Shown here: one piece after another, positions 42,753-51,700 of the stretch
How the letters are laid out: each line of letters begins with the position of its first letter
How positions within the stretch are numbered: the stretch's first letter is position 1
Source of the DNA: Salegentibacter sp.
Lineage (GTDB): Bacteria > Bacteroidota > Bacteroidia > Flavobacteriales > Flavobacteriaceae
Length of the DNA stretch: 64,000 nucleotides
Direction: 5' to 3'
NCBI GenBank assembly: GCA_017795085.1
Contig: CP051246.1
Coordinates: 682,001 to 746,000 of the forward strand
Made by a program: the position numbers and the translations under genes
The notes under the pieces: generated by a model
Database searches by the model: none
What the model was told of the DNA's origin: nothing
Seen by the model: only the letters and a program-made list of their open reading frames with translations

Positions 42753-43922
42753 TTAATTTGTACTTATTACTTTAATAGTATTTTTTACTTCTTCGGCAAT
42801 CCTGCGCGCTTCCATCAAATCTTTATTCACAATGGTTACGTGACCCATTTTTCTATAAGGACGGGTGATTTTCTTGCCATAAATATGAGGGATAACGCCG
42901 GGCATTTTCATAATTTCTTCAATCTTTTTATAAACCACTTCGCCTTCATAATCTTTATCGCCCACTAAATTTACCATAATTCCACCAACTTTACTATCAG
43001 TATTTCCCAATGGAAGGTCTAGAATAGCCCGTAAATGTTGTTCAAACTGATTGGTATACGCAGCTTCTATACTATAATGCCCGCTGTTGTGCGGTCTTGG
43101 AGCAACTTCATTTACCAGGATTCTATCATCTTCGGTTTGAAACATTTCAACAGCTAAAAGGCCCACGTGATCAAAAGTTTTGGAAACTTTTTCCGCTACT
43201 TTTCTGGCTTTTTGGGCCACATTTTTATCAATTCTGGCAGGGCAGAGTACATATTCTACCTGGTTGGCAGTGGGATGAAATTCCATTTCTACTACCGGAT
43301 AGGTTTTAATTTCTCCGGAAGGGTTTCTGGCCACAATTACGGCCAATTCATTTTTAAAAGGGATAAGCTTTTCGGCTATACATTCCCCGTCGCTTATTTC
43401 TTGAAGATTTTCTTCAGATTTAATTACGGAAACCCCTTTCCCGTCATAACCACCGGTAGCGGCTTTCCAAACAAAAGGAAGTTTGGTTTTTCCTTCTTCT
43501 ACAGCTTTAATCAGACTTTTTTTATTGCTGAAAATCTCAAAATCGGCTGTAGGAATTTGATGGTCTTTATAAAATTTTTTCTGTACTGCTTTATTCTGGA
43601 TTTTCTCTAAGGTAGCCGCAGAAGGCCAGGTTTTTATACCTTCACTTTCCAGTTTTCGAAGGGCCTCAACATTTACTCCTTCAATTTCAAATGTGAGAAC
43701 ATCTACTTTTTTTCCAAAATTTAAAACCGTTTCAAAATCCATTAAATCCCCTTGTTCAAAATAATTACAGGCTATTTTACAAGGCGCTTCCTGGTTGGGG
43801 TCCAGCACGTAGGTTTGAATGTCAAATTTTCGAGTTTCGTAGAGCAACATTTTTCCCAGTTGCCCCCCACCAAGGATACCGAGTTTAAAATTGGAAGAAA
43901 AATAATTTTGCATGAATTTCAC
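42753..43922 (-). CDS. purK: PurK, N5-carboxyaminoimidazole ribonucleotide synthase
   Basis: A 389-residue ATP-grasp enzyme that makes N5-CAIR from AIR, bicarbonate and ATP. Seen: KLGILGGGQLGKMLLYE, LTFEIEGVNVEAL, PFVWKAATGGYDGKGV, VNEVAPRPHNSGHYSIEA and QFEQHLRAILDLPLG. Two starts are possible: GTG at 43922 (GTG AAA TTC ATG) and ATG at 43913. I keep the GTG because it lies in a 35-bp element that ends the same way at murF, but the ATG is a fair alternative. Confidence 0.94.
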   Translation of the reverse strand: MKFMQNYFSSNFKLGILGGGQLGKMLLYETRKFDIQTYVLDPNQEAPCKIACNYFEQGDLMDFETVLNFGKKVDVLTFEIEGVNVEALRKLESEGIKTWPSAATLEKIQNKAVQKKFYKDHQIPTADFEIFSNKKSLIKAVEEGKTKLPFVWKAATGGYDGKGVSVIKSEENLQEISDGECIAEKLIPFKNELAVIVARNPSGEIKTYPVVEMEFHPTANQVEYVLCPARIDKNVAQKARKVAEKVSKTFDHVGLLAVEMFQTEDDRILVNEVAPRPHNSGHYSIEAAYTNQFEQHLRAILDLPLGNTDSKVGGIMVNLVGDKDYEGEVVYKKIEEIMKMPGVIPHIYGKKITRPYRKMGHVTIVNKDLMEARRIAEEVKNTIKVISTN

Positions 43923-43951
43923 ACGAATAAAATTAGATTAAATATTTAATT
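43917..43951 (-). promoter_or_regulatory. 35-bp gene-start element, copy 2 (purK)
   Basis: Minus strand: AATTAAATATTTAA ... TAATTTT ... ATTCGTGTGAAA. It differs from the murF copy at three positions only. Here the palindromic core is TTAAATATTTAA. The element ends in GTG AAA, three codons before an in-frame ATG. Confidence 0.6.
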
Positions 43952-44255
43952 ATATATAGTAAACAGCATAGCAAATAGACGATAAGGTTAAAAAGTTTTC
44001 TTTCGTTAAACACCTACCATGGTTTAATAAATCCCTTTGTAAGGGTTCTATCTGTTTATATTTTGACACACACTGGAATTCGGTAAAGCTTTTTATCGAT
44101 ACCCAGAATATTGTCATTTTTTTGCCTCCAGCATCATACTGGTTTCAGTTTGTACAAAAATAATTTTTTAGACCGGTTTGCCCTATTTATTTATAGGGAA
44201 TTTAGCCTGTGTGCTTATAGAGAATCCTTATCTTTGTCGCTTTAAATTTTTAGTT
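43923..44255. other. Divergent purK-hpt spacer
   Basis: Holds the purK start element on the left and the hpt promoter on the right. The middle (about 43960-44170) shows no recognisable gene or repeat. Confidence 0.5.
44229..44236 (+). promoter_or_regulatory. Promoter -7 box of hpt
   Basis: TATCTTTG, a perfect TAnnTTTG, 20 bases before the TTG start at 44256. It excludes longer in-frame starts upstream. Confidence 0.55.
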
Positions 44256-44798
44256 TTGATAAAATTACACGATTTAGTTTTTGAACCCTATATTTCAGAA
44301 GGGAAAATTAACCGGGCAATTGCAGGCGTAGCCGAAAACCTGAATCGTGATTATGCAAATAAAAACCCTGTGTTTTTAGGGGTTTTAAACGGTGCGTTTA
44401 TGTTTGCCGCTGAACTTATAAAACGGTTTAAATACGATTGTGAAGTGAGCTTTGTAAAGCTGGGTTCCTATCAAGGCACTAAAACCACTGGAAAAGTAGA
44501 AACCTTAATGGGGCTTAATCAATCGCTTAAAAATCGGCATGTGATTTTGATTGAAGATATTGTAGATACCGGTAATACCTTGGAAAGTATTAATGAGATT
44601 TTACGTAAAGAAGAAGTTGCCGGTTACGAAGTTGCCAGTTTGTTTTATAAACCAGAAGCATATAAAAAGAAGTTTAATATAAAGTATGTAGGGCTTGAAA
44701 TCCCCAATAAATTTATTGTAGGTTATGGTTTAGACTATGATGGTTTGGGCCGAAACCTCCCCGAAGTTTACAAACGAAAAGAAAACAACAATGACTAA
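44256..44798 (+). CDS. hpt: Hypoxanthine phosphoribosyltransferase
   Basis: A 180-residue purine-salvage enzyme converting hypoxanthine/guanine and PRPP to IMP/GMP. Seen: FLGVLNGAFMFAAELIKR, VSFVKLGSYQGTKTTGKV and the PRPP loop HVILIEDIVDTGNTLESI, then FIVGYGLDYDGLGRNLPEVY. The start is TTG at 44256 (MIKLHDLVFEPYI), set by the promoter box at 44229-44236 and by the usual family length. It overlaps adk by eight bases, so the two are translationally linked. Confidence 0.94.
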   Translation: MIKLHDLVFEPYISEGKINRAIAGVAENLNRDYANKNPVFLGVLNGAFMFAAELIKRFKYDCEVSFVKLGSYQGTKTTGKVETLMGLNQSLKNRHVILIEDIVDTGNTLESINEILRKEEVAGYEVASLFYKPEAYKKKFNIKYVGLEIPNKFIVGYGLDYDGLGRNLPEVYKRKENNND

Positions 44799-45372
44799 TT
44801 TGGTACTTTTTGGCCCTCCCGGGGCCGGGAAAGGCACACAAGCCGAAATTTTAAAGGAAAAATATAAGCTGATTCACATTTCTACCGGAGATGTATTTCG
44901 TTATAATATTAAAAACGAGACCGAGCTGGGCCTTAGCGCTAAATCTTATATTGATAAAGGGCAGTTGGTGCCTGATGAAGTAACCATTAACATGTTAAAT
45001 GCCGAAGTTGACAAGAATGAAGGTGCAAATGGGTTTATTTTTGACGGTTTTCCGCGTACTGAGGCACAAGCTGATGCACTTAGTGTGTTATTGAAGGAAA
45101 AAAATACTGAAGTTAGTGCGATGATCGCCCTGGAAGTGGAGGATCAAGTTTTGGTAGAACGACTTTTGGAACGAGGAAAAACCTCGGGAAGGGCAGATGA
45201 TGCAGATGAAGAGGTGATTAAAAATCGCATTAAGGTTTATTATGACGAAACCGCAATCTTAAAAGAATATTACAAAAAACAGGATAAATATTACGGTATA
45301 GACGGCGTGGGTTCTATTGATGAAATTACCCAACGTTTAAGTGCAGTAATAGACGAATTGATGAAGAAATAG
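44791..45372 (+). CDS. adk: Adenylate kinase
   Basis: A 193-residue nucleotide kinase: LVLFGPPGAGKGTQAEIL (P-loop), HISTGDVFRYNI, FIFDGFPRTEAQADAL, LERGKTSGRADDADEEVI. The LID is of the short, zinc-free type. It keeps AMP/ADP/ATP in balance. The ATG at 44791 overlaps the end of hpt by eight bases. Salvage (hpt), adk and obgE in one run is a common Bacteroidota order. Confidence 0.96.
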   Translation: MTNLVLFGPPGAGKGTQAEILKEKYKLIHISTGDVFRYNIKNETELGLSAKSYIDKGQLVPDEVTINMLNAEVDKNEGANGFIFDGFPRTEAQADALSVLLKEKNTEVSAMIALEVEDQVLVERLLERGKTSGRADDADEEVIKNRIKVYYDETAILKEYYKKQDKYYGIDGVGSIDEITQRLSAVIDELMKK

Positions 45373-45421
45373 AAAGTACTGATTATCCATTATTAATAAT
45401 TAATGAATTTAAGTTCAACTT

Positions 45422-45448
45422 AGCCCCTGAAACAAGTTCAGGGTGACG
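45422..45448 (-). repeat. Dispersed repeat family 1, single right arm
   Basis: AGCCCCTGAAACAAG ... GGGTGACG is the 27-base family 1 arm in inverted orientation, without a partner arm. It lies in the adk-obgE spacer. Confidence 0.6.
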
Positions 45449-45478
45449 ATTCTAATTTGAGGGTTTATTTAAAAATAT

Positions 45479-46486
45479 ATGACTGAAGGCAATTTTGTTG
45501 ATTATGTGAAAATCCATATTTCTTCTGGAAAAGGAGGGAAGGGGTCTGCGCATTTGCACCGTGAAAAATATATCGCCAAAGGTGGCCCTGATGGAGGAGA
45601 TGGCGGGCGTGGTGGTCACGTAATTGTTAAAGGTAGCAAAAACCTTTGGACCTTATATCATCTTAAATTTAAGCGACATATAAAGGCCGAACACGGCGGT
45701 GATGGTGGAAAACAACGTAGCACTGGTGCTGATGGTGCCGATCAATATATTGAAGTGCCATTGGGAACCGTAATTCGGGATACTGAATCCCAAAAAATAT
45801 TACATGAAATTACCGAAGAAGGGCAGGAAATCATTATTGCTGAAGGAGGGATGGGTGGCCGCGGAAACTGGCATTTTAAAAGTTCTACCAATCAAACGCC
45901 TCGTTATGCCCAACCGGGAATTGAAGGGCAGGAGATTGATGTAACCATAGAATTAAAGGTTCTTGCCGATGTAGGTTTGGTGGGTTTCCCAAATGCCGGA
46001 AAATCTACATTGCTTTCAGTGATTACTGCAGCTAAACCAAAAATTGCTGATTACGAGTTCACTACTTTAAAACCCAATTTGGGAATTGTACAATATCACG
46101 ACTTTAAAACTTTTGTTGTAGCCGATATTCCTGGAATTATAGAAGGTGCTGCGGAAGGTCGTGGTATAGGTCACCGGTTTTTAAGACATATAGAGCGAAA
46201 TTCGACTTTGCTTTTCCTTATTCCGGCTGATGCTCCTGATATTGTGGAGCAATATGAGATTCTTTTAGATGAATTGCGCCGTTATAATCCGGAAATGTTG
46301 GTGAAAGATCGGTTGATCGCCATCTCAAAAAGCGATATGCTGGATGCTGAATTAAAAGCAGAAATTAAAGCCGAAGTAGATGAAAAACTTGATATTCCCT
46401 GGCTTTTTATTTCATCTGTAGCACAGCAGGGTTTACAAGAATTAAAAGACCGTTTGTGGGAAGTAATCAATAAAGAACCGGTTTAA
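45479..46486 (+). CDS. obgE: GTPase ObgE/CgtA
   Basis: A 335-residue ribosome-associated GTPase. The Gly-rich Obg fold spans residues 1-160 ([58 protein letters not shown]). The G domain follows: G1 [12 protein letters not shown]3 [28 protein letters not shown]4 ISKSD and G5 ISSVAQQG. It acts in 50S assembly. No C-terminal OCT domain is present. A family 1 repeat arm lies just upstream. Confidence 0.96.
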   Translation: MTEGNFVDYVKIHISSGKGGKGSAHLHREKYIAKGGPDGGDGGRGGHVIVKGSKNLWTLYHLKFKRHIKAEHGGDGGKQRSTGADGADQYIEVPLGTVIRDTESQKILHEITEEGQEIIIAEGGMGGRGNWHFKSSTNQTPRYAQPGIEGQEIDVTIELKVLADVGLVGFPNAGKSTLLSVITAAKPKIADYEFTTLKPNLGIVQYHDFKTFVVADIPGIIEGAAEGRGIGHRFLRHIERNSTLLFLIPADAPDIVEQYEILLDELRRYNPEMLVKDRLIAISKSDMLDAELKAEIKAEVDEKLDIPWLFISSVAQQGLQELKDRLWEVINKEPV

Positions 46487-46557
46487 AAGCTTGTTAATCT
46501 TCTGGAATTAGGCTCAATTTTGAGTATTTTTAAGCAAATACTTAAAATATAGAGGTG

Positions 46558-47085
46558 ATGAAATTCCAAAAAGTTTTTTTGTTTTTTATAGGTCTTACGC
46601 TTTTTTCCTGTAATACACCTAAAGCAGTGTATGATTATGATATAGATAAAAATTTCGCTACCTATACCACTTACGCATTATTCCCCGATTTTAAAAGTGG
46701 ACTTAGCCAATTAGATGAAAACAGGATTCTGGCTAGTTTAGATGCTGCTATGAAGGAAAAAGGCTTTTCAACATCAGGAAATCCTCAAATATATGTAAAT
46801 GTATATACCGAAGAATATCAACAGGAAAACCGGAACAATGTGGGTATTGGCATAGGTGGTGGAGGTGGTAATATGGGGGTTGGGGTTTCCGGCGGTATTC
46901 CGCTTGGCGGTCCTGATAATTATCTCCAGGTTACCTTCGATTTTATTGATGTGGAAGGAGATGCTTTAATTTGGCAGGCTGTAGTAGAATCAAAATTTAA
47001 TCCGGGTGCTTCGCCTGAACAACGTAAAGCTCAATTTGATAAAATTGTCCAAAAAGCCATTGAAGGCTACCCACCTAAAAAATAA
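46558..47085 (+). CDS. DUF4136 lipoprotein
   Basis: A 175-residue lipoprotein (signal KVFLFFIGLTLFSC, Cys18). The DUF4136 core runs from VYDYDIDKNFATYTTYALFP through a Gly-rich turn (VGIGIGGGGGNMGVGVSGG) to LIWQAVVESKFNPGASPEQRKAQFDKIVQKAIEGYPPK. Function unknown, probably in the outer membrane or periplasm. AGAGG just before the ATG is one of few Shine-Dalgarno-like sites here. A terminator follows at 47231-47262. Confidence 0.85.
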   Translation: MKFQKVFLFFIGLTLFSCNTPKAVYDYDIDKNFATYTTYALFPDFKSGLSQLDENRILASLDAAMKEKGFSTSGNPQIYVNVYTEEYQQENRNNVGIGIGGGGGNMGVGVSGGIPLGGPDNYLQVTFDFIDVEGDALIWQAVVESKFNPGASPEQRKAQFDKIVQKAIEGYPPKK

Positions 47086-47230
47086 TATGCTCATTGAGCG
47101 CTACTTAAAGGAGGCTGTTGTAGATATGAATGTAAAATTATTGTAATTCAGTTGGTTAGGAAATTCTGTGAATGATAGCGAGGATTAAGAGTGTGATAAT
47201 CCCTTTGGTATGTTTTAAAATAAATAAAAG

Positions 47231-47262
47231 TCCCCGATGGTGTTTTCATCGGGGATTTTTTT
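47231..47262 (+). terminator. Intrinsic terminator between the DUF4136 gene and gltD
   Basis: TCCCCGATG, loop, CATCGGGGA and seven T on the plus strand. The gltD stop lies on the other side, so it may serve mainly plus-strand transcripts. Confidence 0.85.
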
Positions 47263-47284
47263 ATTCATAGTATTTTTAAACTTC

Positions 47285-48745
47285 TTAAGCCGCGGGTAAA
47301 TCTCCAGGGCCTTTTGTTGAAAGTTTTGAACTTCCCATTAAATATTTATCAACCTGATAGGCGGCTTCCCTACCTTCAGATATAGCCCAAACAATTAAAG
47401 ATTGTCCGCGGCGCATATCGCCTGCTGCAAAAATATTAGGAACATTGGTTTGGTAATTTCGTTCCGCTTTAATGTTTGTTCTGCTATCTTCTTCCAGGCC
47501 TAATTGTTCAGCCAGGGTCTTTTCAGGACCGGTAAAACCTAACGCTAATAAAGCAAGATCACAAGGCCATTCTTTTTCAGAACCTTCAACTTCTTTTAGT
47601 TGAGGTCTGCCGTTTTCTCCTTTTACCCATTCGATATTTACCGTTTTAAGTGCGGTTAAATTTCCGTCTTTATCAGTAATAAATTCTTTGGTAGAAATAC
47701 TCCAGTTGCGTTCAACACCTTCTTCATGAGAGGAAGTTGTTTTTAGCGTAAAAGGCCAGTAAGGCCAGGGGTTTTCTTTAGTCCTGAACTCGGTAGGCAT
47801 AGGCATAATTTCAAAATTTGTTACAGATTTTGCCCTATGACGGTTAGAGGTACCTACGCAATCTGATCCAGTATCCCCACCTCCAATTACAATTACATCT
47901 TTTCCTTCAGCAGAAAGTCTTTTGGTCATTTCGCTAAGTCCATCAACAACTTCATTGTTGTTTTTAAGGAATTCCATAGCCTGAACCACACCTTTTGCAT
48001 CACTACCTTTAATAGGAAGTTTTCTACGTTGAGTTGCTCCACCGCATAGTACAACCGCGTCAAATTCTTTTAGTTTCTCTACATCATAATTTACACCAAC
48101 TTCAACTTCGGTTTTGAATTCCACACCTTCTTCTTCCATCACTTTTACGCGACGATCTATAATATGTTTTTCCATTTTAAAATCGGGAATACCATATCGT
48201 AAGAGTCCACCTACCTTTTTATCGCGTTCAAACAAGGTAACTTTATGGCCGGCACGACGTAATTGTTGTGCAGCCGCAAGTCCTGCAGGGCCTGAACCTA
48301 CAACAGCTACGGTTTTTCCGGTTTCTTCCTCTGGCTTATGAGGTTGAATCCAACCTTCTTTAAATCCGCGTTCAGCGATATACTTTTCAATAAGCTCAAT
48401 GGCTACGGGTGGATCGGTAATACCTAACACACAAGCCGATTCACAAGGAGCCGGACACAATCTTCCCGTAAATTCTGGAAAATTGTTAGTAGAATGAAGA
48501 ATTTTTAAAGCCTTTTTCCAGTCGTTTTTATAAACGGCGTGGTTAAAATCGGGAATCAGGTTTCCAAGGGGGCAACCACTATGGCAAAATGGAATTCCAC
48601 AATCCATACAGCGTGCACCTTGTGTTTGTAGGTCTTCACTGCTTAAATCTTTAGTAAATTCTTTATAATTTTCAACCCTTTCTGGGGCCTCTATAGTTTC
48701 TTCTGTTTTTCTGTTGTATTCTTTAAATCCTCTTAACTTACCCAT
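47285..48745 (-). CDS. gltD: Glutamate synthase small subunit
   Basis: A 486-residue FAD/4Fe-4S subunit of NADPH-glutamate synthase. The N-terminal Cys cluster region is CMDCGIPFCHSGCPLGNLIPDF and GRLCPAPCESACVLGI; FAD motif VAVVGSGPAGLAAAQQL; NADPH motif VIVIGGGDTGSDCVGTSNRH; C-terminal NIFAAGDMRRGQSLIVWAI. It passes electrons from NADPH to GltB. It starts three bases after the gltB stop. Confidence 0.96.
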   Translation of the reverse strand: MGKLRGFKEYNRKTEETIEAPERVENYKEFTKDLSSEDLQTQGARCMDCGIPFCHSGCPLGNLIPDFNHAVYKNDWKKALKILHSTNNFPEFTGRLCPAPCESACVLGITDPPVAIELIEKYIAERGFKEGWIQPHKPEEETGKTVAVVGSGPAGLAAAQQLRRAGHKVTLFERDKKVGGLLRYGIPDFKMEKHIIDRRVKVMEEEGVEFKTEVEVGVNYDVEKLKEFDAVVLCGGATQRRKLPIKGSDAKGVVQAMEFLKNNNEVVDGLSEMTKRLSAEGKDVIVIGGGDTGSDCVGTSNRHRAKSVTNFEIMPMPTEFRTKENPWPYWPFTLKTTSSHEEGVERNWSISTKEFITDKDGNLTALKTVNIEWVKGENGRPQLKEVEGSEKEWPCDLALLALGFTGPEKTLAEQLGLEEDSRTNIKAERNYQTNVPNIFAAGDMRRGQSLIVWAISEGREAAYQVDKYLMGSSKLSTKGPGDLPAA

Positions 48746-48748
48746 TTT

Positions 48749-51700
48749 CTACGCACTTTTTAATTCTACTTCAGCATCTTTTTTTCTGGCCTTTTCTTGT
48801 TCTTCAAGCATTTTTAATGCTTTTTTGTATTCGGTAGGCATTACCTTGATAAATTTGGAAGAATTTTCTTCCCAGTTTGCAAGGATTTCACCGGCCAAAT
48901 CACTATTGGTATATTCAAAGTGATTGGTGATAAGTTGCTTTAATTCTTCTTTGTTTTCTGCTGAAGGATTTTCCAATTCAATCATTTCCATATTGAAGTT
49001 ATTTTGGTCCAGGTTATCTTCAGGGTTATAGATGTAAGCAATTCCTCCACTCATTCCGGCGGCAAAATTCCTTCCTATTCTTCCTAGTATTACGGCAACG
49101 CCCCCGGTCATATATTCACAACCGTGATCACCAATTCCTTCAATGACAGCTTTTGCTCCAGAATTCCTTACACAAAAACGCTCCCCTCCAATTCCGTTAA
49201 TATATGCTTCACCCGTTACGGCTCCATAAAGTGCAACGTTTCCAATTATAACATTTTCATGGGATTTGAAGCTTGCTACTTTAGGTTTTTTCACCACCAG
49301 CGTAGCACCTGAAAGTCCTTTTCCGAAGTAATCATTAGTGTTTCCGGTAACCTTCATTGTTAAACCTTTGGTAGAAAAAGCCCCAAAACTCTGCCCGGCC
49401 GAGCCGGTAAAGTTAAGTTTAAGTGTATGAGGAGGAAGACCTCCTTCTCCGTGAATTTTTGAAATCTCGTTACTAACAATGGCACCGGTAGTACGGTTGA
49501 TATTGCTGATATCGAAATTCAGTTTCATTTTTTCCTTACGATAGATTGCAGGGTGTGCCTGATTTAGAATATCAAAGTCAAGTACGTTTTCAAGATTATG
49601 CTCTTGTTTTTGTGTATTATAAAGCGGCATATCTTCATCAATCTTAGGTTTGTAAAGAATGTTGGAAAGATCAATTCCTTCAGCTTTATAATGTTCAATG
49701 GCGTGGTTCATATCCAATTTCTGACTTTGTCCCACCATTTCGTTTAAGGTTCGGAATCCAAGGTCAGCCATAATTTGGCGTAATTCCTGGGCCACAAAAT
49801 ACATAAAGTTAATTACGTCTTCTGGGGTGCCCTTAAATTTTTTGCGCAATTCAGGATCCTGTGTGGCGATACCAACCGGGCATGTGTTTAAATGGCAGGC
49901 TCGCATCATAATACAACCGGATGCCACAAGCGGCGCAGTAGAGAAGCCGAATTCTTCAGCTCCTAAAAGGGCTGCAATAGCCACATCGCGACCGGTTTTA
50001 AGCTGGCCGTCACATTCTACTACTATCCTATTTCTTAGGTTGTTCAGCAATAAAGTTTGCTGGGCTTCTGCAATACCAAGTTCCCATGGTAATCCAGCAT
50101 GCCGAAGAGAGGTAAGTGGAGAGGCTCCTGTACCTCCATCATATCCAGAGATAAGTACTACATCGGCTTTTGCTTTGGCCACCCCGGCGGCAATAGTTCC
50201 CACACCTACTTTTGAAACCAGTTTTACATTAATTCTGGCTTCACGATTTGCATTTTTAAGGTCGAAAATTAGCTGTGCCAAATCTTCGATGGAGTAAATA
50301 TCGTGATGGGGAGGTGGTGAAATAAGTCCTACGTATGGTGTTGAATTTCTGGTTTTAGCAATATCAGGATTTACTTTTGGCCCTGGTAATTGCCCACCTT
50401 CTCCAGGCTTAGCGCCTTGTGCCATTTTAATTTGAATTTCACTGGCATTACTAAGGTAATTAATAGAAACTCCAAAACGGCCTGAAGCTACCTGTTTAAT
50501 AGCTGAGTTTCGCCAGTTTCCATTAAGGTCTTTGTGAAAACGGTCTGCATCTTCACCACCTTCTCCTGAATTGCTTTTACCCTGCATCCTATTCATGGCA
50601 ATAGCTAAATTCTCGTGGGCTTCTTTGCTAATAGACCCGAACGACATCGCACCGGTTTTAAACCTTTTTACAATTTCTGTCCAGGGTTCTACTTCTTCAA
50701 CAGGAATAGGACTTAGCTCCTTAAATTTGAACATCCCGCGAAGCGTCATTAAACGTTCGCTTTGGTCGTTTACAACCTTGGCATATTCTTCGTAAGCTTT
50801 AGTGCTGTTTTGTTTAACGGCTTGTTGCAATTTGGCCACTGTAGTGGGATTAAACATGTGGCGCTCTCCGTTTCTTCTCCAGCGATAATCACCTCCAATG
50901 TCTAATGAAAGCCAACTATCTTTATCTTTTGGCGGATTGTAGGCTGCATCGTAACGTTTCTGGATTTCCTTTTCAATTTCATAAAGGCCAATCCCTTCAA
51001 TTCGGGTTGGAGTATTGGTAAAGTACTTGTTAACAAATTTTTTATTGAGACCGAGTATTTCAAAAATCTGGGCTCCACGATAAGAATGAAGTGTGGAAAT
51101 CCCAATTTTATTCATAATCTTCACAATACCTTTTCCTATGGCTTTATTGAAATTTTGAACCGCTTCTTCAGGATCTTCAATTTCAATTTCTTTGTCTTCT
51201 ACCAACTGGTAAATAATTTCATTTACCATGTACGGGTTAATCGCACTTGCCCCGTAACCAAATAGTAAGGCAAAATGGTGCGGTTCTCGCGGCTCTGCCG
51301 ATTCAATTACAATTCCAAAGGAAGAACGCCGATTGTATTTTTTAACTCTGTGATGTACAAAAGAACAAGCTAGTAACGAAGGGATTGGGGCCAATTTAGG
51401 ATTGGCATTTCGGTCTGATAAAATGATTACGTTGCAACCGCGATCGGCAGCATCGTTAATTTCATCGATAATTTCATCTAATCTTGTTTCCAGGCCATTT
51501 AGTCCTTTTTCAGCTTCATATAAAATAGAAATAGACTGTGCTTTGAAACCTGGATATTCTATATATTTTATTTTGTCAAGGTCTTCATTTGAAATTACAG
51601 GATTTTGAATACGTAATTTCTTTGCCTGTTCGGGAATAATGTCGAAAAGGTTTCGATCTTCCCCGATAGAAAGGCTGATATCCGTAACAATTTCTTCCCG

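Noticed and set aside
47089..47148. A 19-codon frame (MLIERYLKEAVVDMNVKLL) after the DUF4136 gene with AAAGGAGG nearby
   Set aside because: It is very short, has no recognised homologue, and the purine-rich string lies inside the frame, so it is probably chance.
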